A stretch of 64,000 nucleotides of DNA, from contig NC_008271.1 of assembly GCF_000014565.1 (NCBI RefSeq), forward strand, positions 124,001 through 188,000. The letters are read 5' to 3'. The DNA is from Rhodococcus jostii RHA1 (GTDB taxonomy: Bacteria; Actinomycetota; Actinomycetes; Mycobacteriales; Mycobacteriaceae). Under the pieces are notes generated by a model. The model saw only the letters and a list, made by a program, of their open reading frames with translations, had not been told where the DNA came from and ran no database searches. Of this stretch, positions 53,536-62,154 are shown one piece after another. Within the stretch, counting starts at the first letter, position 1. The number at the start of each line of letters is the position of its first letter. A program made the translations under genes and the position numbers.

Positions 53536-54987
53536 TCAGAATCCGATCGCCATCGGGAACTGGATCTGCATCGTTTCGAGGAACGACTCGATGCCTTCGA
53601 TACCGCCTTCCCGGCCAATTCCGGATGCACCGAAACCGCCGAACGGTTCCAGAAAGTTCGCACCGAAATTGTTGATGCTGACCGCGCCGGCGGTGAGGTG
53701 CGGTGCTATCTTCACGGCCTGATCGACGTCATTCGTAAAGATCCCTGCTGCAAGTCCGTATTCGGAGTCATTGGCAATACGAATCGCGTCGTCGAGATCC
53801 TGAAAAGGCAACAGAACGGTGACCGGTCCAAACACTTCTTCCCGTGCAATGCGTGAATCGGGTTCCACGTCGGTGACCAGAGTCGGTTCGTACCAGTAAC
53901 CCCCATCGAATCCGTCCGGCCGCTGTCCACCTGCAATGATGGTGCCCTCCTCGCGTGCGAGCGACACGTAGTACTCAGTCTTCTCGAGTTGCTGCGCCGA
54001 GACGAGCGGGCCCACCACCGTGGCGGGATCGGTCGGATCGCCGATCTTCAGAGAGGAGAACACATGCACCAGTGCGGCCTTCCACTCCTCGAATCGCTCC
54101 GCTGGGACGAGGAGTCTGCTGAACGTCGTACATACCTGCCCGGTCTGAGCCAGACAGCCCGGCACCAGCATCGGGGCGGATGCGGGGTCGAAGTCGTCCA
54201 GAACGATGGCGGCGCTCTTGCCGCCGAGTTCGAGGGTCAGGCGCGTCATGTTCTCGGCCGCCGCCCTCATGACGTCCTTGCCGACGGCCGTACTCCCGGT
54301 GAATGACACGTGCTTCACTCCGGGATGCGACACCAGATGCTTGGCGACGTCGACCTCGGCTGGCAGCACGCTTATGAGGCCGGGCGGGAGTCCGACTTCG
54401 TCTATCGCCTCCGCCAAGAGGAAGGAGGCGAGGGGCGTCTGGACATCGACCTTCACGATTACCGGACATCCTGCGGCAAGCGCGGTTGCCACCTTCACAG
54501 CGGCGAGGATGAGCGGACCGTTCCAGGGAACACTCGCCAGGACCGGCCCGACCGGCACTCGGTGGATGAGGACGTCACTGCCGCTCCCTGAGCGGCGGGA
54601 TGGAGAATTATCCATTCCCCGAGCGAGTTTCGCGGTACCGCGGAACACTCCTACAGACTGTCCGATGACGAATGGGGCCAGGGAGACAAGGCCACCCTGA
54701 TCCTCCGCGTAGATTCGGGTTAACTCCTCGGTACGCCGCTCGATCGCGTCGGCGATCGCGTCGAGCCGATCCGCACGCTCGCCGAACGAAAGATCCGCCC
54801 ATGTGCGGTCCTCGTGTAGCTGCGTCGCGGCGGCGACCGCGGCATCCGCGTTCTCCAGGGTTGCGACTGCGATTCGGGTGACGACCTCACCTGTTGCCGG
54901 ATTGCGAACCTCGACCGTCGGCTGGTCGGCGTCGGACCACCGGCCCGCAAGGTAAAGGCGGTCGTACGAGCTCACCGAAAGACTCAT
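53536..54987 (-). CDS. NAD(P)-dependent aldehyde dehydrogenase
   Basis: 483 aa. GPVLASVPWNGPLILAAVKV (WNGP in place of the usual WNFP), FTGSTAVGKDV, the active-site Glu in LTLELGGKSAAIV and Cys in TGQVCTTFSRL, and the C-terminal FGGFGASGIGREGG. It probably oxidises the aldehyde made by the NDMA-type alcohol dehydrogenase to the acid that the acyl-CoA synthetases activate. Confidence 0.93.
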   Translation of the reverse strand: MSLSVSSYDRLYLAGRWSDADQPTVEVRNPATGEVVTRIAVATLENADAAVAAATQLHEDRTWADLSFGERADRLDAIADAIERRTEELTRIYAEDQGGLVSLAPFVIGQSVGVFRGTAKLARGMDNSPSRRSGSGSDVLIHRVPVGPVLASVPWNGPLILAAVKVATALAAGCPVIVKVDVQTPLASFLLAEAIDEVGLPPGLISVLPAEVDVAKHLVSHPGVKHVSFTGSTAVGKDVMRAAAENMTRLTLELGGKSAAIVLDDFDPASAPMLVPGCLAQTGQVCTTFSRLLVPAERFEEWKAALVHVFSSLKIGDPTDPATVVGPLVSAQQLEKTEYYVSLAREEGTIIAGGQRPDGFDGGYWYEPTLVTDVEPDSRIAREEVFGPVTVLLPFQDLDDAIRIANDSEYGLAAGIFTNDVDQAVKIAPHLTAGAVSINNFGANFLEPFGGFGASGIGREGGIEGIESFLETMQIQFPMAIGF

Positions 54988-55613
54988 TCTGGATGCTCCA
55001 TTTATTGTCGGGCTTTCGTCGGAACGCGGGATCGTCTGATTCGGGGCGGTTCCCCGCGTGCGAGGACACATCCGCCGCCCGCCGTCGTGATCTACATTAC
55101 ATCAAAACATCCACGTGGAAGTTTTGGTAGTCCCACTTCTCAGGACTCGTACGCCGGACCCGCACGAACTGGCCGCATAGGCAGGGGATGTTCAATGCGA
55201 CCAGCAGCGGACTTTCTGACAGCAGTCCGGATGGCGAGCTATTCGGCCACGGCGGAACAGAGCGGAGACAGATTCCCCGGTTCATCGCAATGAGTCCCTC
55301 CAGCGCATCCCCAGGACGTGTGTGGACTCGACCTGGACACCGGGCATCGTGACGAGCGATCCGAAGCCGTCGTTGGGTTCGGGCGCCGCCCGGGCAACAG
55401 ATACGACTACAAACACGCGCGGAGGGACGAGGGGAACACCCCTCGTCTGCGTCAATCGACCTGCCCAGGGGTGCCGAAACGGCCGCTCGCCCTCCTGTGG
55501 GGCGTGTGCCTGGCGAGCGGCTGAGGGATCGCCTGTCAGGCATTGCCCAGCCGAAGGTGAGTGCCGATCAGCGCGTTGATGCCTTCGGCATCGGCGCCTG
55601 CCGACTGAGGCGG
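54988..55613. other. Gap with a regulator-like remnant
   Basis: No complete gene. Just after the TetR stop and in the same frame the minus strand reads ADAEGINALIGTHLRLGNA and stops at 55536-55538. This resembles the last helix of an FCD-type GntR regulator and may be a fragment of a lost gene. ACGAGGGG-AACA-CCCCTCGT (55427-55446) is a perfect hairpin. Confidence 0.35.
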
Positions 55614-56258
55614 TTACTCGGCCTGCGCGGCAGCATCCTCTGAAGTGGGCGCACCTGGGGTAGGGGAACCGAAAATCCGTCCGATCAGTCCGAGAGCTGC
55701 CGCGATGTCGACGGACGGATCGAGGAGCCATTGGATCTGCATACCGTCGAACACCGCGGAGACGAGGGACGCCGCCTCGTCCACCGGGAGGTCGGGGTCA
55801 ATCTCCCCGCGTGCCTGCCCCTGGCGAATTCGATCCGAGATGATCTGCCGCGCGAGCGCGAAGCGCTCGATGAAGAAGTCGCGCGAGGCTTCGTTCCCCG
55901 GTTCGACCGAGTGCGCGAGCAGGCTCGTGTACAACGTGATGAGACCGGGCACGGCCGCGTTCTGCTTGGCAATCTCCGCGAGATTATCGATCAGCGGGAC
56001 GCTGCGATCCCGCAACTCCCATGTCTGGCTGAGACTCCCGTGCGCATTCAACACCTCCAGCAACAACTCTTCTCGTGACGAGAAATAGTGCCGCAGCGCA
56101 GCGTGCGATACCTCGATCGCCTCACCGATCGCCCGCAGCGACGTACCGTCGATCCCCTTGTCGACGACGACTTCTAATGTGCGGTCGAGGATTTCCTGTC
56201 GGCGACGAATCCCCTTTGCATATGTTCCCCGATTATTTCCCCCGACCCTGGCGTTCAT
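55614..56258 (-). CDS. TetR-family transcription regulator
   Basis: 214 aa. N-terminal HTH: RRQEILDRTLEVVVDKGIDG, TSLRAIGEAIEVSHAALRHY, FSSREELL; the rest is a helical ligand-binding domain. It follows the seven-gene degradation operon on the same strand with a 72-bp gap holding a small palindrome, so it may repress that operon or itself in response to a CoA ester or substrate. Confidence 0.9.
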   Translation of the reverse strand: MNARVGGNNRGTYAKGIRRRQEILDRTLEVVVDKGIDGTSLRAIGEAIEVSHAALRHYFSSREELLLEVLNAHGSLSQTWELRDRSVPLIDNLAEIAKQNAAVPGLITLYTSLLAHSVEPGNEASRDFFIERFALARQIISDRIRQGQARGEIDPDLPVDEAASLVSAVFDGMQIQWLLDPSVDIAAALGLIGRIFGSPTPGAPTSEDAAAQAE

Positions 56259-56286
56259 GTCGAAAGACTAGACCACCGACCCAGGA

Positions 56287-56299
56287 GCGTTCTAAACGC
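56287..56299. promoter_or_regulatory. Palindrome GCGTTCTAAACGC upstream of the TetR gene
   Basis: Perfect 5-bp arms around CTA, 29 bp before the tetR start and 32 bp after the stop of the preceding gene. A candidate autoregulatory operator; short, so chance occurrence is possible. Confidence 0.35.
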
Positions 56300-56330
56300 G
56301 ACACGGGCCGGCGCCTAGGCGCGATGGGAC

Positions 56331-58142
56331 TCACCTATGGTCGGAGGTCAGAACCTTTCGCCGATCTCGCAAGAACAACAGACCTGGATCGAAGACCCTC
56401 AGCGTCGCCAGTTCCGCTGCGGTCGGAGCTGGTTCCGCCACGAGATCTTCGGCGACCTCGAAGACCCAATCGGTGATCCCGCGGATCGCATCGACCGCTT
56501 CCTCCACGGTGTCACCCGCAGTCGGCAGTACCGCGGTGAGGACGAAGTGTCCCTCTGACAAACGCTCGAACACCGCCAGATCCGTGACAATCGTTCGGAC
56601 GCGCCGGCCCGGACACGTAATGTAGTCGACCTGATCGACCAGTCGTCCGGGTTGGTGCGCCACCGTGATGATGACCTCGTCCGCGGCGGAAAGCACGTCG
56701 TTCGCGCCACCCGAACCGACGATGAAGCCGCCATCGGCTCCGTACGTCGAGTTGATCGCGCCGGTCTTGTCGATCTGGCCGGCACCGATGACTCCGATGG
56801 ACTTGGAGCCCGGTCCCGAGACCAACGTACCCAGCACACCCATCACGTCGGTGAGCAGCTTGTTAGTGGGCACGTTCTGGCCGGCGAAGATGAATGGTTC
56901 CCCCGGTCGGGGCAGGTAACCGTACAGACCGATCTCCGCCATGAGTTCAACGTCGATCCCTGCGTTACGTAGATGCTCGGCTCCGGTCCAGGACGCCAGG
57001 TTCGCGAGTCCGACACCGGACAGGACGACGTCGAAACCGCGTTCTCGTACCGCGCGCTCGAGACAGCGGGCCGTGACGATCACTTGCGTCTCGGTCGGCG
57101 TGGCGGGATCTCTCGCCCCCCACGACTCCGTGACGCGTGTCTTCCAGCCCTCGGGCCGTGCGGCACGCACGAGCTCAGCTGTGCGCCCCGATCCAAGTTT
57201 CTCGAGGTATTCCTGGTGCGAGTCGACGCCGAGAACCCACTCGTCGATCCACGCACGGAAGTCCTCAGGGGTGCGGCTCGCCGTCAGGGTCCTCGCGACG
57301 AACGCCTCATCCTCGACGTAGCTGGACACACCAGGCACGCCGGGGCTGTTGAAGCCGTACGGGTGTGCACCGAAGGGCACTTCGCACACGGCACGCACCA
57401 CGTGGCCCGGTATTCGGGTGAGCGTGTTCATCTCGCGGAGTTCCTCGGTCGAGACGATGCGCTCGACGCAGGCGATCACCCCGTCCTTCGCGGCCAGAGA
57501 ACCCCAGTGCCCTTCCCCGTACGGAGCCGACAGGACGACGTTCCCGTGCGGGTCGGCCGCGGCCCCGTGGAGCAGCACGATGTCCGGGCGGAGTGCCTTG
57601 ACGAGTCCGGTGGGTCCGGCGCTCTCATCGAGTTGCACCTCGATGTACTCCCCCCGTGCCCCCGCTTCCGCACCCATGGTGCTCCCACCCATGGACTTGA
57701 CCGGGAAGTGCGTCACGCCGAGGGCTCCGGCCACCAGACGAGCGACAAGGCTCCACAGAGACCAGTGCTCGATAGTCACGCGGCCATCTCGGATCGCCCT
57801 GACCAGGGCCGGGTTCGGTCGTGCCACGGGGTAGTTTTCCCCCGCGAACGAGGAGACGACACGCTCGACCAGGCCCAACTCGATCAAGGAGTGCTGGACG
57901 TTCACCAGACCGGCGGTGACCAGGGTGAAGCGCGGATCGGTACCGGCGAACGCTCGCGCGAGTTCGAGCAGCACGGCGTTCGGACGGGCGTCGGAATAGG
58001 CGACGTGGATGGTCGCTCCGGGGTGGATGTGACGGCGGATGGCCGAACCGAGGTCGGTGACCTTCGAAGTTCCCTCACTCGCTGGCAGCGAAAACCTCTC
58101 GGCCAGTTCTACTTCCAACACCGTTGTGGGTGAGGCGGTCAT
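56331..58142 (-). CDS. Fused two-subunit CoA-transferase-family protein
   Basis: 603 aa. The first half (about 1-290) looks like an alpha subunit (HPGATIHVAYSDARPNAVLL, LLHGAAADPHGNVVLSAPYG); the second half (about 330-590) looks like a beta subunit (GVGLANLASWTGAEHLRN, ELMAEIGLYGYLPRPGEPFI, VGSGGANDVLSAADEVIITV). Families of this fold include CoA transferases such as glutaconate CoA-transferase and the IpdAB ring hydrolase of steroid breakdown, usually as two separate proteins. Here one chain may transfer CoA to the substrate or hydrolyse a ring. Overlaps the SDR stop by 4 bp. Confidence 0.8.
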   Translation of the reverse strand: MTASPTTVLEVELAERFSLPASEGTSKVTDLGSAIRRHIHPGATIHVAYSDARPNAVLLELARAFAGTDPRFTLVTAGLVNVQHSLIELGLVERVVSSFAGENYPVARPNPALVRAIRDGRVTIEHWSLWSLVARLVAGALGVTHFPVKSMGGSTMGAEAGARGEYIEVQLDESAGPTGLVKALRPDIVLLHGAAADPHGNVVLSAPYGEGHWGSLAAKDGVIACVERIVSTEELREMNTLTRIPGHVVRAVCEVPFGAHPYGFNSPGVPGVSSYVEDEAFVARTLTASRTPEDFRAWIDEWVLGVDSHQEYLEKLGSGRTAELVRAARPEGWKTRVTESWGARDPATPTETQVIVTARCLERAVRERGFDVVLSGVGLANLASWTGAEHLRNAGIDVELMAEIGLYGYLPRPGEPFIFAGQNVPTNKLLTDVMGVLGTLVSGPGSKSIGVIGAGQIDKTGAINSTYGADGGFIVGSGGANDVLSAADEVIITVAHQPGRLVDQVDYITCPGRRVRTIVTDLAVFERLSEGHFVLTAVLPTAGDTVEEAVDAIRGITDWVFEVAEDLVAEPAPTAAELATLRVFDPGLLFLRDRRKVLTSDHR

Positions 58143-58888
58143 GATGTCATGGTCAGGCCACCGCTGACGCTGAGGGTTTGTCCGGTGATGTAGCTGGCGT
58201 AATCGGACGCCAGGAACACGATCGGAGCCGCCTGTTCGGAAGCGGTGCCCATGCGCTTGAGCGGGACCGCCTTGACCATGCGATCGATCACGTGCTGATC
58301 CGACTGGGCACGCAGCAGCGGGGTATCGGTCGGCCCTGGGGAGATCGCGTTGATCCGCATGCCGTCGCGGGCGATCTCACGGGCGAGTGACTTGACGAAT
58401 CCGATGACGCCGGCCTTGGCTCCGGCGTACACGGTCTCACCCATCGTTCCGACCTTGCCGGCATCCGAGCTTGTCAGGACGATCGAACCCGATTTCTGTT
58501 CGCTCATCGGCCCCATCGCCGAGCGGCTCAGGAAGATTGACCCCATCAGGTTGATGTCGATGATGCGGCGCCAGTACTTCGCGTCCTCCTGCGCGAAGAA
58601 CGTGGTGTCCGACCAACCGACGGTGCTCGTCATCATGTCGAGGCGGCCGAACCGGCTCACAACCTCCTCGACGAGCGCATCGGTCTGCGGCTGCTCCGTG
58701 ATGTCGCAGGTGTGGACAGAGACGTCGGCGCCGTTGCTGCGGAGGATCTCGGCGGTCTCTGCCGCACCCTCCTCGTTGATGTCGGCCACCGCCACCTTTG
58801 CGCCGTTCTCTGCGAACAGTTCCGCGGTCGCGCGGCCGATGCCGCTGCCGCCCCCGACGACGATCGCAATCTTTCCGTCACACTTCAT
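58139..58888 (-). CDS. SDR-family dehydrogenase
   Basis: 249 aa. Cofactor loop IAIVVGGGSGIGRATAELFA, DADI-type NAD residue VAVADINEEG, Ser in IVLTSSDAGKVG, complete YAGAK motif, and DYASYITGQTLSVSGG at the end. By position (between crotonase and CoA-transferase genes) it probably oxidises a 2-hydroxyacyl- or 3-hydroxyacyl-CoA to the keto-acyl-CoA, like BadH in cyclohexanecarboxylate breakdown. Confidence 0.9.
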   Translation of the reverse strand: MKCDGKIAIVVGGGSGIGRATAELFAENGAKVAVADINEEGAAETAEILRSNGADVSVHTCDITEQPQTDALVEEVVSRFGRLDMMTSTVGWSDTTFFAQEDAKYWRRIIDINLMGSIFLSRSAMGPMSEQKSGSIVLTSSDAGKVGTMGETVYAGAKAGVIGFVKSLAREIARDGMRINAISPGPTDTPLLRAQSDQHVIDRMVKAVPLKRMGTASEQAAPIVFLASDYASYITGQTLSVSGGLTMTS

Positions 58889-58936
58889 TTCTGTCTCCTA
58901 TCGGCTTGGTGCGGGCTTCTGTAAGTCCGGTACGAC

Positions 58937-59722
58937 TTACTTGCGGAACTTGGCGAAGTCCGGCGCCCGCTTTTCGAGGAAGGCCTGAGTGCCCTCGTGG
59001 AACTCATCGGTTCCGTGGATGAAGTTGATCATCTGCTGTCCGTGCTGGACGGACGGCCAGAGCTGATCGGTCTCGTAGTTCAGTGAGATCTTGGCGACGC
59101 GTAGTGCCTGCGGGCTGAGGGACAGCAGTCGTTCGCACCAGGCGTCCACTGCGGCGTCCAGCTGATCAGCGGGCACACACTTGTTGATCAGGCCCAGTTC
59201 AACGGCCTGCGGTGCGGGGATCTGCTCACACAGCATGACGATCTCGCGGGCCTTGCGCTCGCCGACGATGCGCGGCAGGAGCTGCGTGCCCCACCACACC
59301 GGGACACTGCCCATCTTCGGCCCCGACTGGCCGAAGATCGAGTCGTCCGATGCCAGCGTGAGGTCGCACAGCATCTGCATCTCGTTGCCGCCGCCGACCG
59401 CATAGCCTTTCACGCGGGCGATGATCGGCTTGCCGCAGCCGCGCATGATCATCGAGAGGTTGCTCGTCCGGCGGTTCATCCGGGCAGCACCCGCGGGGTC
59501 CGAGGCGTCCTCCCAAGCAATGTCGCCGCCGGAGCAGAACGCCTTGTCACCGGCACCGGTAAGGACGATCACGCCGACCGAGGTGTCGGCCTCGGCCTCG
59601 CTGAAAGCCGCAATCAGATCGTCGAGGGTTTCTTCGCGGAAGGCGTTGTACTTTTCGGGGCGATTGATGGTGATACGTGCGACGCCATTCTGAGCGCTGT
59701 ACAGAACATCCTGAAGCTGCAT
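58937..59722 (-). CDS. Crotonase-family hydrolase, BadI/MenB-like
   Basis: 261 aa, ATG 59720-59722 with AAGGAG. It matches the pattern of 2-ketocyclohexanecarboxyl-CoA hydrolase: NGVARITINRPEKYNAFREE, VLTGAGDKAFCSGGD, IIARVKGYAVGGGNEMQMLC, SIFGQSGPKMGSV, IVGERKAREIVMLC, and the tail FLEKRAPDFAKFRK. BadI opens a cyclic beta-keto-CoA ester by adding water. One difference: the region that reads PGYGT in BadI is VWWGT here, so the substrate or reaction may differ. Confidence 0.85.
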   Translation of the reverse strand: MQLQDVLYSAQNGVARITINRPEKYNAFREETLDDLIAAFSEAEADTSVGVIVLTGAGDKAFCSGGDIAWEDASDPAGAARMNRRTSNLSMIMRGCGKPIIARVKGYAVGGGNEMQMLCDLTLASDDSIFGQSGPKMGSVPVWWGTQLLPRIVGERKAREIVMLCEQIPAPQAVELGLINKCVPADQLDAAVDAWCERLLSLSPQALRVAKISLNYETDQLWPSVQHGQQMINFIHGTDEFHEGTQAFLEKRAPDFAKFRK

Positions 59723-59760
59723 GATTACTCCTTGTTCGTGACTTGGTCGAACTCGTCGTT

Positions 59761-60591
59761 CTAATCGAACTCGGGCGTGGCCCTCGAGCGGAAAGCCGCG
59801 AGCCCTGTCTGGACGTCTTCCGATGCCATGTGGCGCAGTGCGATCTGCCGCTCGGCGTCGATCGCGTCCCGCAAGGGCAGATCCGCACCGATCGAGACCG
59901 CGGCTTTGATCGCCGCGCTGGCAGACATGCTTTTCCCGGCAAGCACGGCAGCCATCACCTTGGCTCGTGCCAGTACATCCGCCTCGGGCACGACCTCGTT
60001 GACGAGGCCGGATGCCAGTGCTGTCGCGGGCCCGATCGCGGCGCCCGTCATGAGCATCCACTTCGCTGTTCGCGGACCGACAAGCCTGGGCAGACGCTGC
60101 GTGGAGCCTCCGGCCGGGAAGAGCCCGAAGTTCGCGTGCTGGTCGCCGATCTTCGTCTCGTCACCCATGACGACGAAGTCACACGCCTGGGTCACCTCGA
60201 ACCCACCGGCGAAGGCCACCCCGTGTACGGCAGCGATCGTCGGGAGCGGGCACCGCTCGAGCAGTATCAGCGTTTCGTGCCAGTAGTCGAGGAAGCGGTC
60301 GAACTCGGGACTGTCCCGGACCAGTGCGGACACCTCGTCCAGATCACCACCAGCGGAGAAGGCCCTACCCTCCCCCCGCACGATGATCACCTTCACCGCA
60401 GGATCACTCTCGGCGCAGAAGACCGCCTCGCGGATCCCGCCCAGGACGGATCGACCGATCGCGTTCATCTTCGATGGGCGGTTCAGGACGATGTGGGCGA
60501 CCCTGCCATCGATCTCGTATCGGACCGCGCCCACGGAAGCGTTCTCGACGGTGTCCTGAGCGGTCGGCACGTCTCCGGCCTCGGTGTTCAT
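59761..60591 (-). CDS. Enoyl-CoA hydratase/isomerase-family protein lacking the usual Glu pair
   Basis: 276 aa, ATG 60589-60591 overlapping the acyl-CoA dehydrogenase stop. Crotonase fold: RVAHIVLNRPSKMNAIGRSV, RGEGRAFSAGGDLDEVSALV, AAVHGVAFAGGFEVTQACDF, FGLFPAGGSTQRLPRLVG. Aligned by eye to crotonase, the two catalytic Glu positions hold His (GDQHANFG) and Trp (AKWMLMTG). It may therefore be another hydrolase or lyase of the superfamily instead of a plain hydratase. Confidence 0.82.
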   Translation of the reverse strand: MNTEAGDVPTAQDTVENASVGAVRYEIDGRVAHIVLNRPSKMNAIGRSVLGGIREAVFCAESDPAVKVIIVRGEGRAFSAGGDLDEVSALVRDSPEFDRFLDYWHETLILLERCPLPTIAAVHGVAFAGGFEVTQACDFVVMGDETKIGDQHANFGLFPAGGSTQRLPRLVGPRTAKWMLMTGAAIGPATALASGLVNEVVPEADVLARAKVMAAVLAGKSMSASAAIKAAVSIGADLPLRDAIDAERQIALRHMASEDVQTGLAAFRSRATPEFD

Positions 60592-61751
60592 CGTGCGAGC
60601 TCCCCGAAGTACGACCGGGCGATGAGCATGCGGAGGATCTGGTTGGTTCCCTCGTAGATTTGGCCGATCTTCGCGTCGCGCATGAACATCTCGACGGGGA
60701 AGTCCCGGACATAACCTGAACCGCCATGGACCTGAACGGCATTCGTCGTCACCTCCATCGACACGTCGGACGAATAGGTCTTCGCCATCGCGGCCAGTCG
60801 AGACGAGTCCGGGTGCTTGTTCACGAAGGCGTTCGCGGCGTCGTACACCAGTGACCGCGAGGAATGCACTCCGATCGCCATGTCCGCGATCAGGAACTGG
60901 ACGCCCTGATAGCCCGCGATCTCCTTGCCGAACTGCTTGCGTTCGGAGGCGTACCGAGTCGCAGCGTCGAGGGCTCCCTGCGAGATTCCGAGGCACATTG
61001 CGGCGACACCCAGCCGACCTTCGTCGAAGCCCCGCATGAGGTGCGTGAAGCCCTTGTCCGCCTCACCGATCAGGTGGTCGGCAGGGACCCGGACCTCGTC
61101 GAAATGCATCTCGGCCGTCGCCGAGCCGTGGAGACCCATCTTCTGTTCCCAGCGAGCAGCACGTACTCCCGGGCGATCCGCTTCCACGAAGAACATGGAG
61201 AGTCCGCGCGCACCGGGCCCCCCGGTCCGCGCGAGGACGCTGTAGAAGTCGGCGAAACCACCGTTCGTGATGAATCGCTTCGTCCCCTGGATGACCCACT
61301 CGTCGCCGTCACGTCGGGCTCGGGTGGTGACATTGCCCAGGTCGGAGCCGGCTTCGGGCTCCGTGACCGCTATCGCACCGAGTTTTTCGCCCGCGGCGGC
61401 CTGTTCGAGGAGTGGCTTGACCCACGGCGCCTCGCTCGGGCCGGTCGCGTTCAGCGCGATGATCTTCGTGGCCAGCCAGTGGGCCGTCAGATAGGTACAC
61501 GCGCTCGGGTACACCCGGGCAATCTCCTCCAGCACTATGGACTGGTGCCTGATATCGCTTTCGGCGCCGCCGTACTCGGGCTTCACGACGAGTCCGAAGA
61601 ACCCAGATTCCGCGAGGATCTCGCGGATTGCAGGGCTGAAGGTCCCGGCCTGCTCCGTCTGTTCGACGAGTGGGCCGATCTTTTTCACAGCGACCGCGCG
61701 GGTCATCACTGCGAGGTCCTGCAGTTCCTCATTGAGGTCAGTTGTCAGCAT
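60588..61751 (-). CDS. Acyl-CoA dehydrogenase
   Basis: 387 aa from ATG 61749-61751. Middle domain KLGAIAVTEPEAGSDLGNVT, WVIQGTKRFITNGGFADFYS; C-terminal QFGKEIAGYQGVQFLIADMA, VQVHGGSGYVRDFPVEMFMR, and the catalytic Glu in IYEGTNQILRMLIARSYFGE. An FAD enzyme that makes the 2,3-double bond in the CoA ester. Overlaps the Zn-ribbon gene by 14 bp. Confidence 0.94.
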   Translation of the reverse strand: MLTTDLNEELQDLAVMTRAVAVKKIGPLVEQTEQAGTFSPAIREILAESGFFGLVVKPEYGGAESDIRHQSIVLEEIARVYPSACTYLTAHWLATKIIALNATGPSEAPWVKPLLEQAAAGEKLGAIAVTEPEAGSDLGNVTTRARRDGDEWVIQGTKRFITNGGFADFYSVLARTGGPGARGLSMFFVEADRPGVRAARWEQKMGLHGSATAEMHFDEVRVPADHLIGEADKGFTHLMRGFDEGRLGVAAMCLGISQGALDAATRYASERKQFGKEIAGYQGVQFLIADMAIGVHSSRSLVYDAANAFVNKHPDSSRLAAMAKTYSSDVSMEVTTNAVQVHGGSGYVRDFPVEMFMRDAKIGQIYEGTNQILRMLIARSYFGELAR

Positions 61752-62154
61752 TGAACCCAATCCTCTTGAACACGGGCCCGTAAACGGGCTCCTCCTCGGA
61801 ACTGATCACCCGTACGTCGAGCACGACACGCTCACCGTGACTTGGATCATTTTCTCCTGGTGCGCAATCGATCTGGGAGAAGAGTCGAACACCCTCCTCC
61901 AGATCGACGTAACCGACCCAGTATGGCGGTTCGAATCCGCGCGGAGCCATACTCACCTGGACCGATTCGTAGATCTCTCCGCGGCCGCTCAGGTTGACAG
62001 ATTCGCACTTCGTCGAGTCGTTCGGGCAGATCTTCCGGGCCGGCAAACGGACGTCGCCGCACTGGGGGCACTTGCTGGCGGCGAGAGACCAACTACCGTC
62101 GCCGTTCTCGGTGATGATGGACTGCCCCAGGGACGCCTCTCCGACGTAGCTCAT
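61738..62154 (-). CDS. Zn-ribbon/OB-fold protein (DUF35 type), thiolase partner
   Basis: 138 aa. Zinc ribbon CPQCGDVRLPARKICPNDST followed by an OB fold (GEIYESVQVSMAPRGFEPPY, WVGYVDLEEGVRLFSQIDC). Proteins of this type pair with thiolases of the SCP2 group and sit beside them in operons; here the ATG overlaps the thiolase stop by 4 bp. Confidence 0.9.
   Translation of the reverse strand: MSYVGEASLGQSIITENGDGSWSLAASKCPQCGDVRLPARKICPNDSTKCESVNLSGRGEIYESVQVSMAPRGFEPPYWVGYVDLEEGVRLFSQIDCAPGENDPSHGERVVLDVRVISSEEEPVYGPVFKRIGFNADN

Noticed and set aside
58921..58940. Palindrome GTAAGTC-CGGTAC-GACTTAC between the SDR and the BadI-like gene
   Set aside because: It overlaps the end of the crotonase coding sequence within a tight operon, so an operator or terminator role is doubtful; possibly chance.
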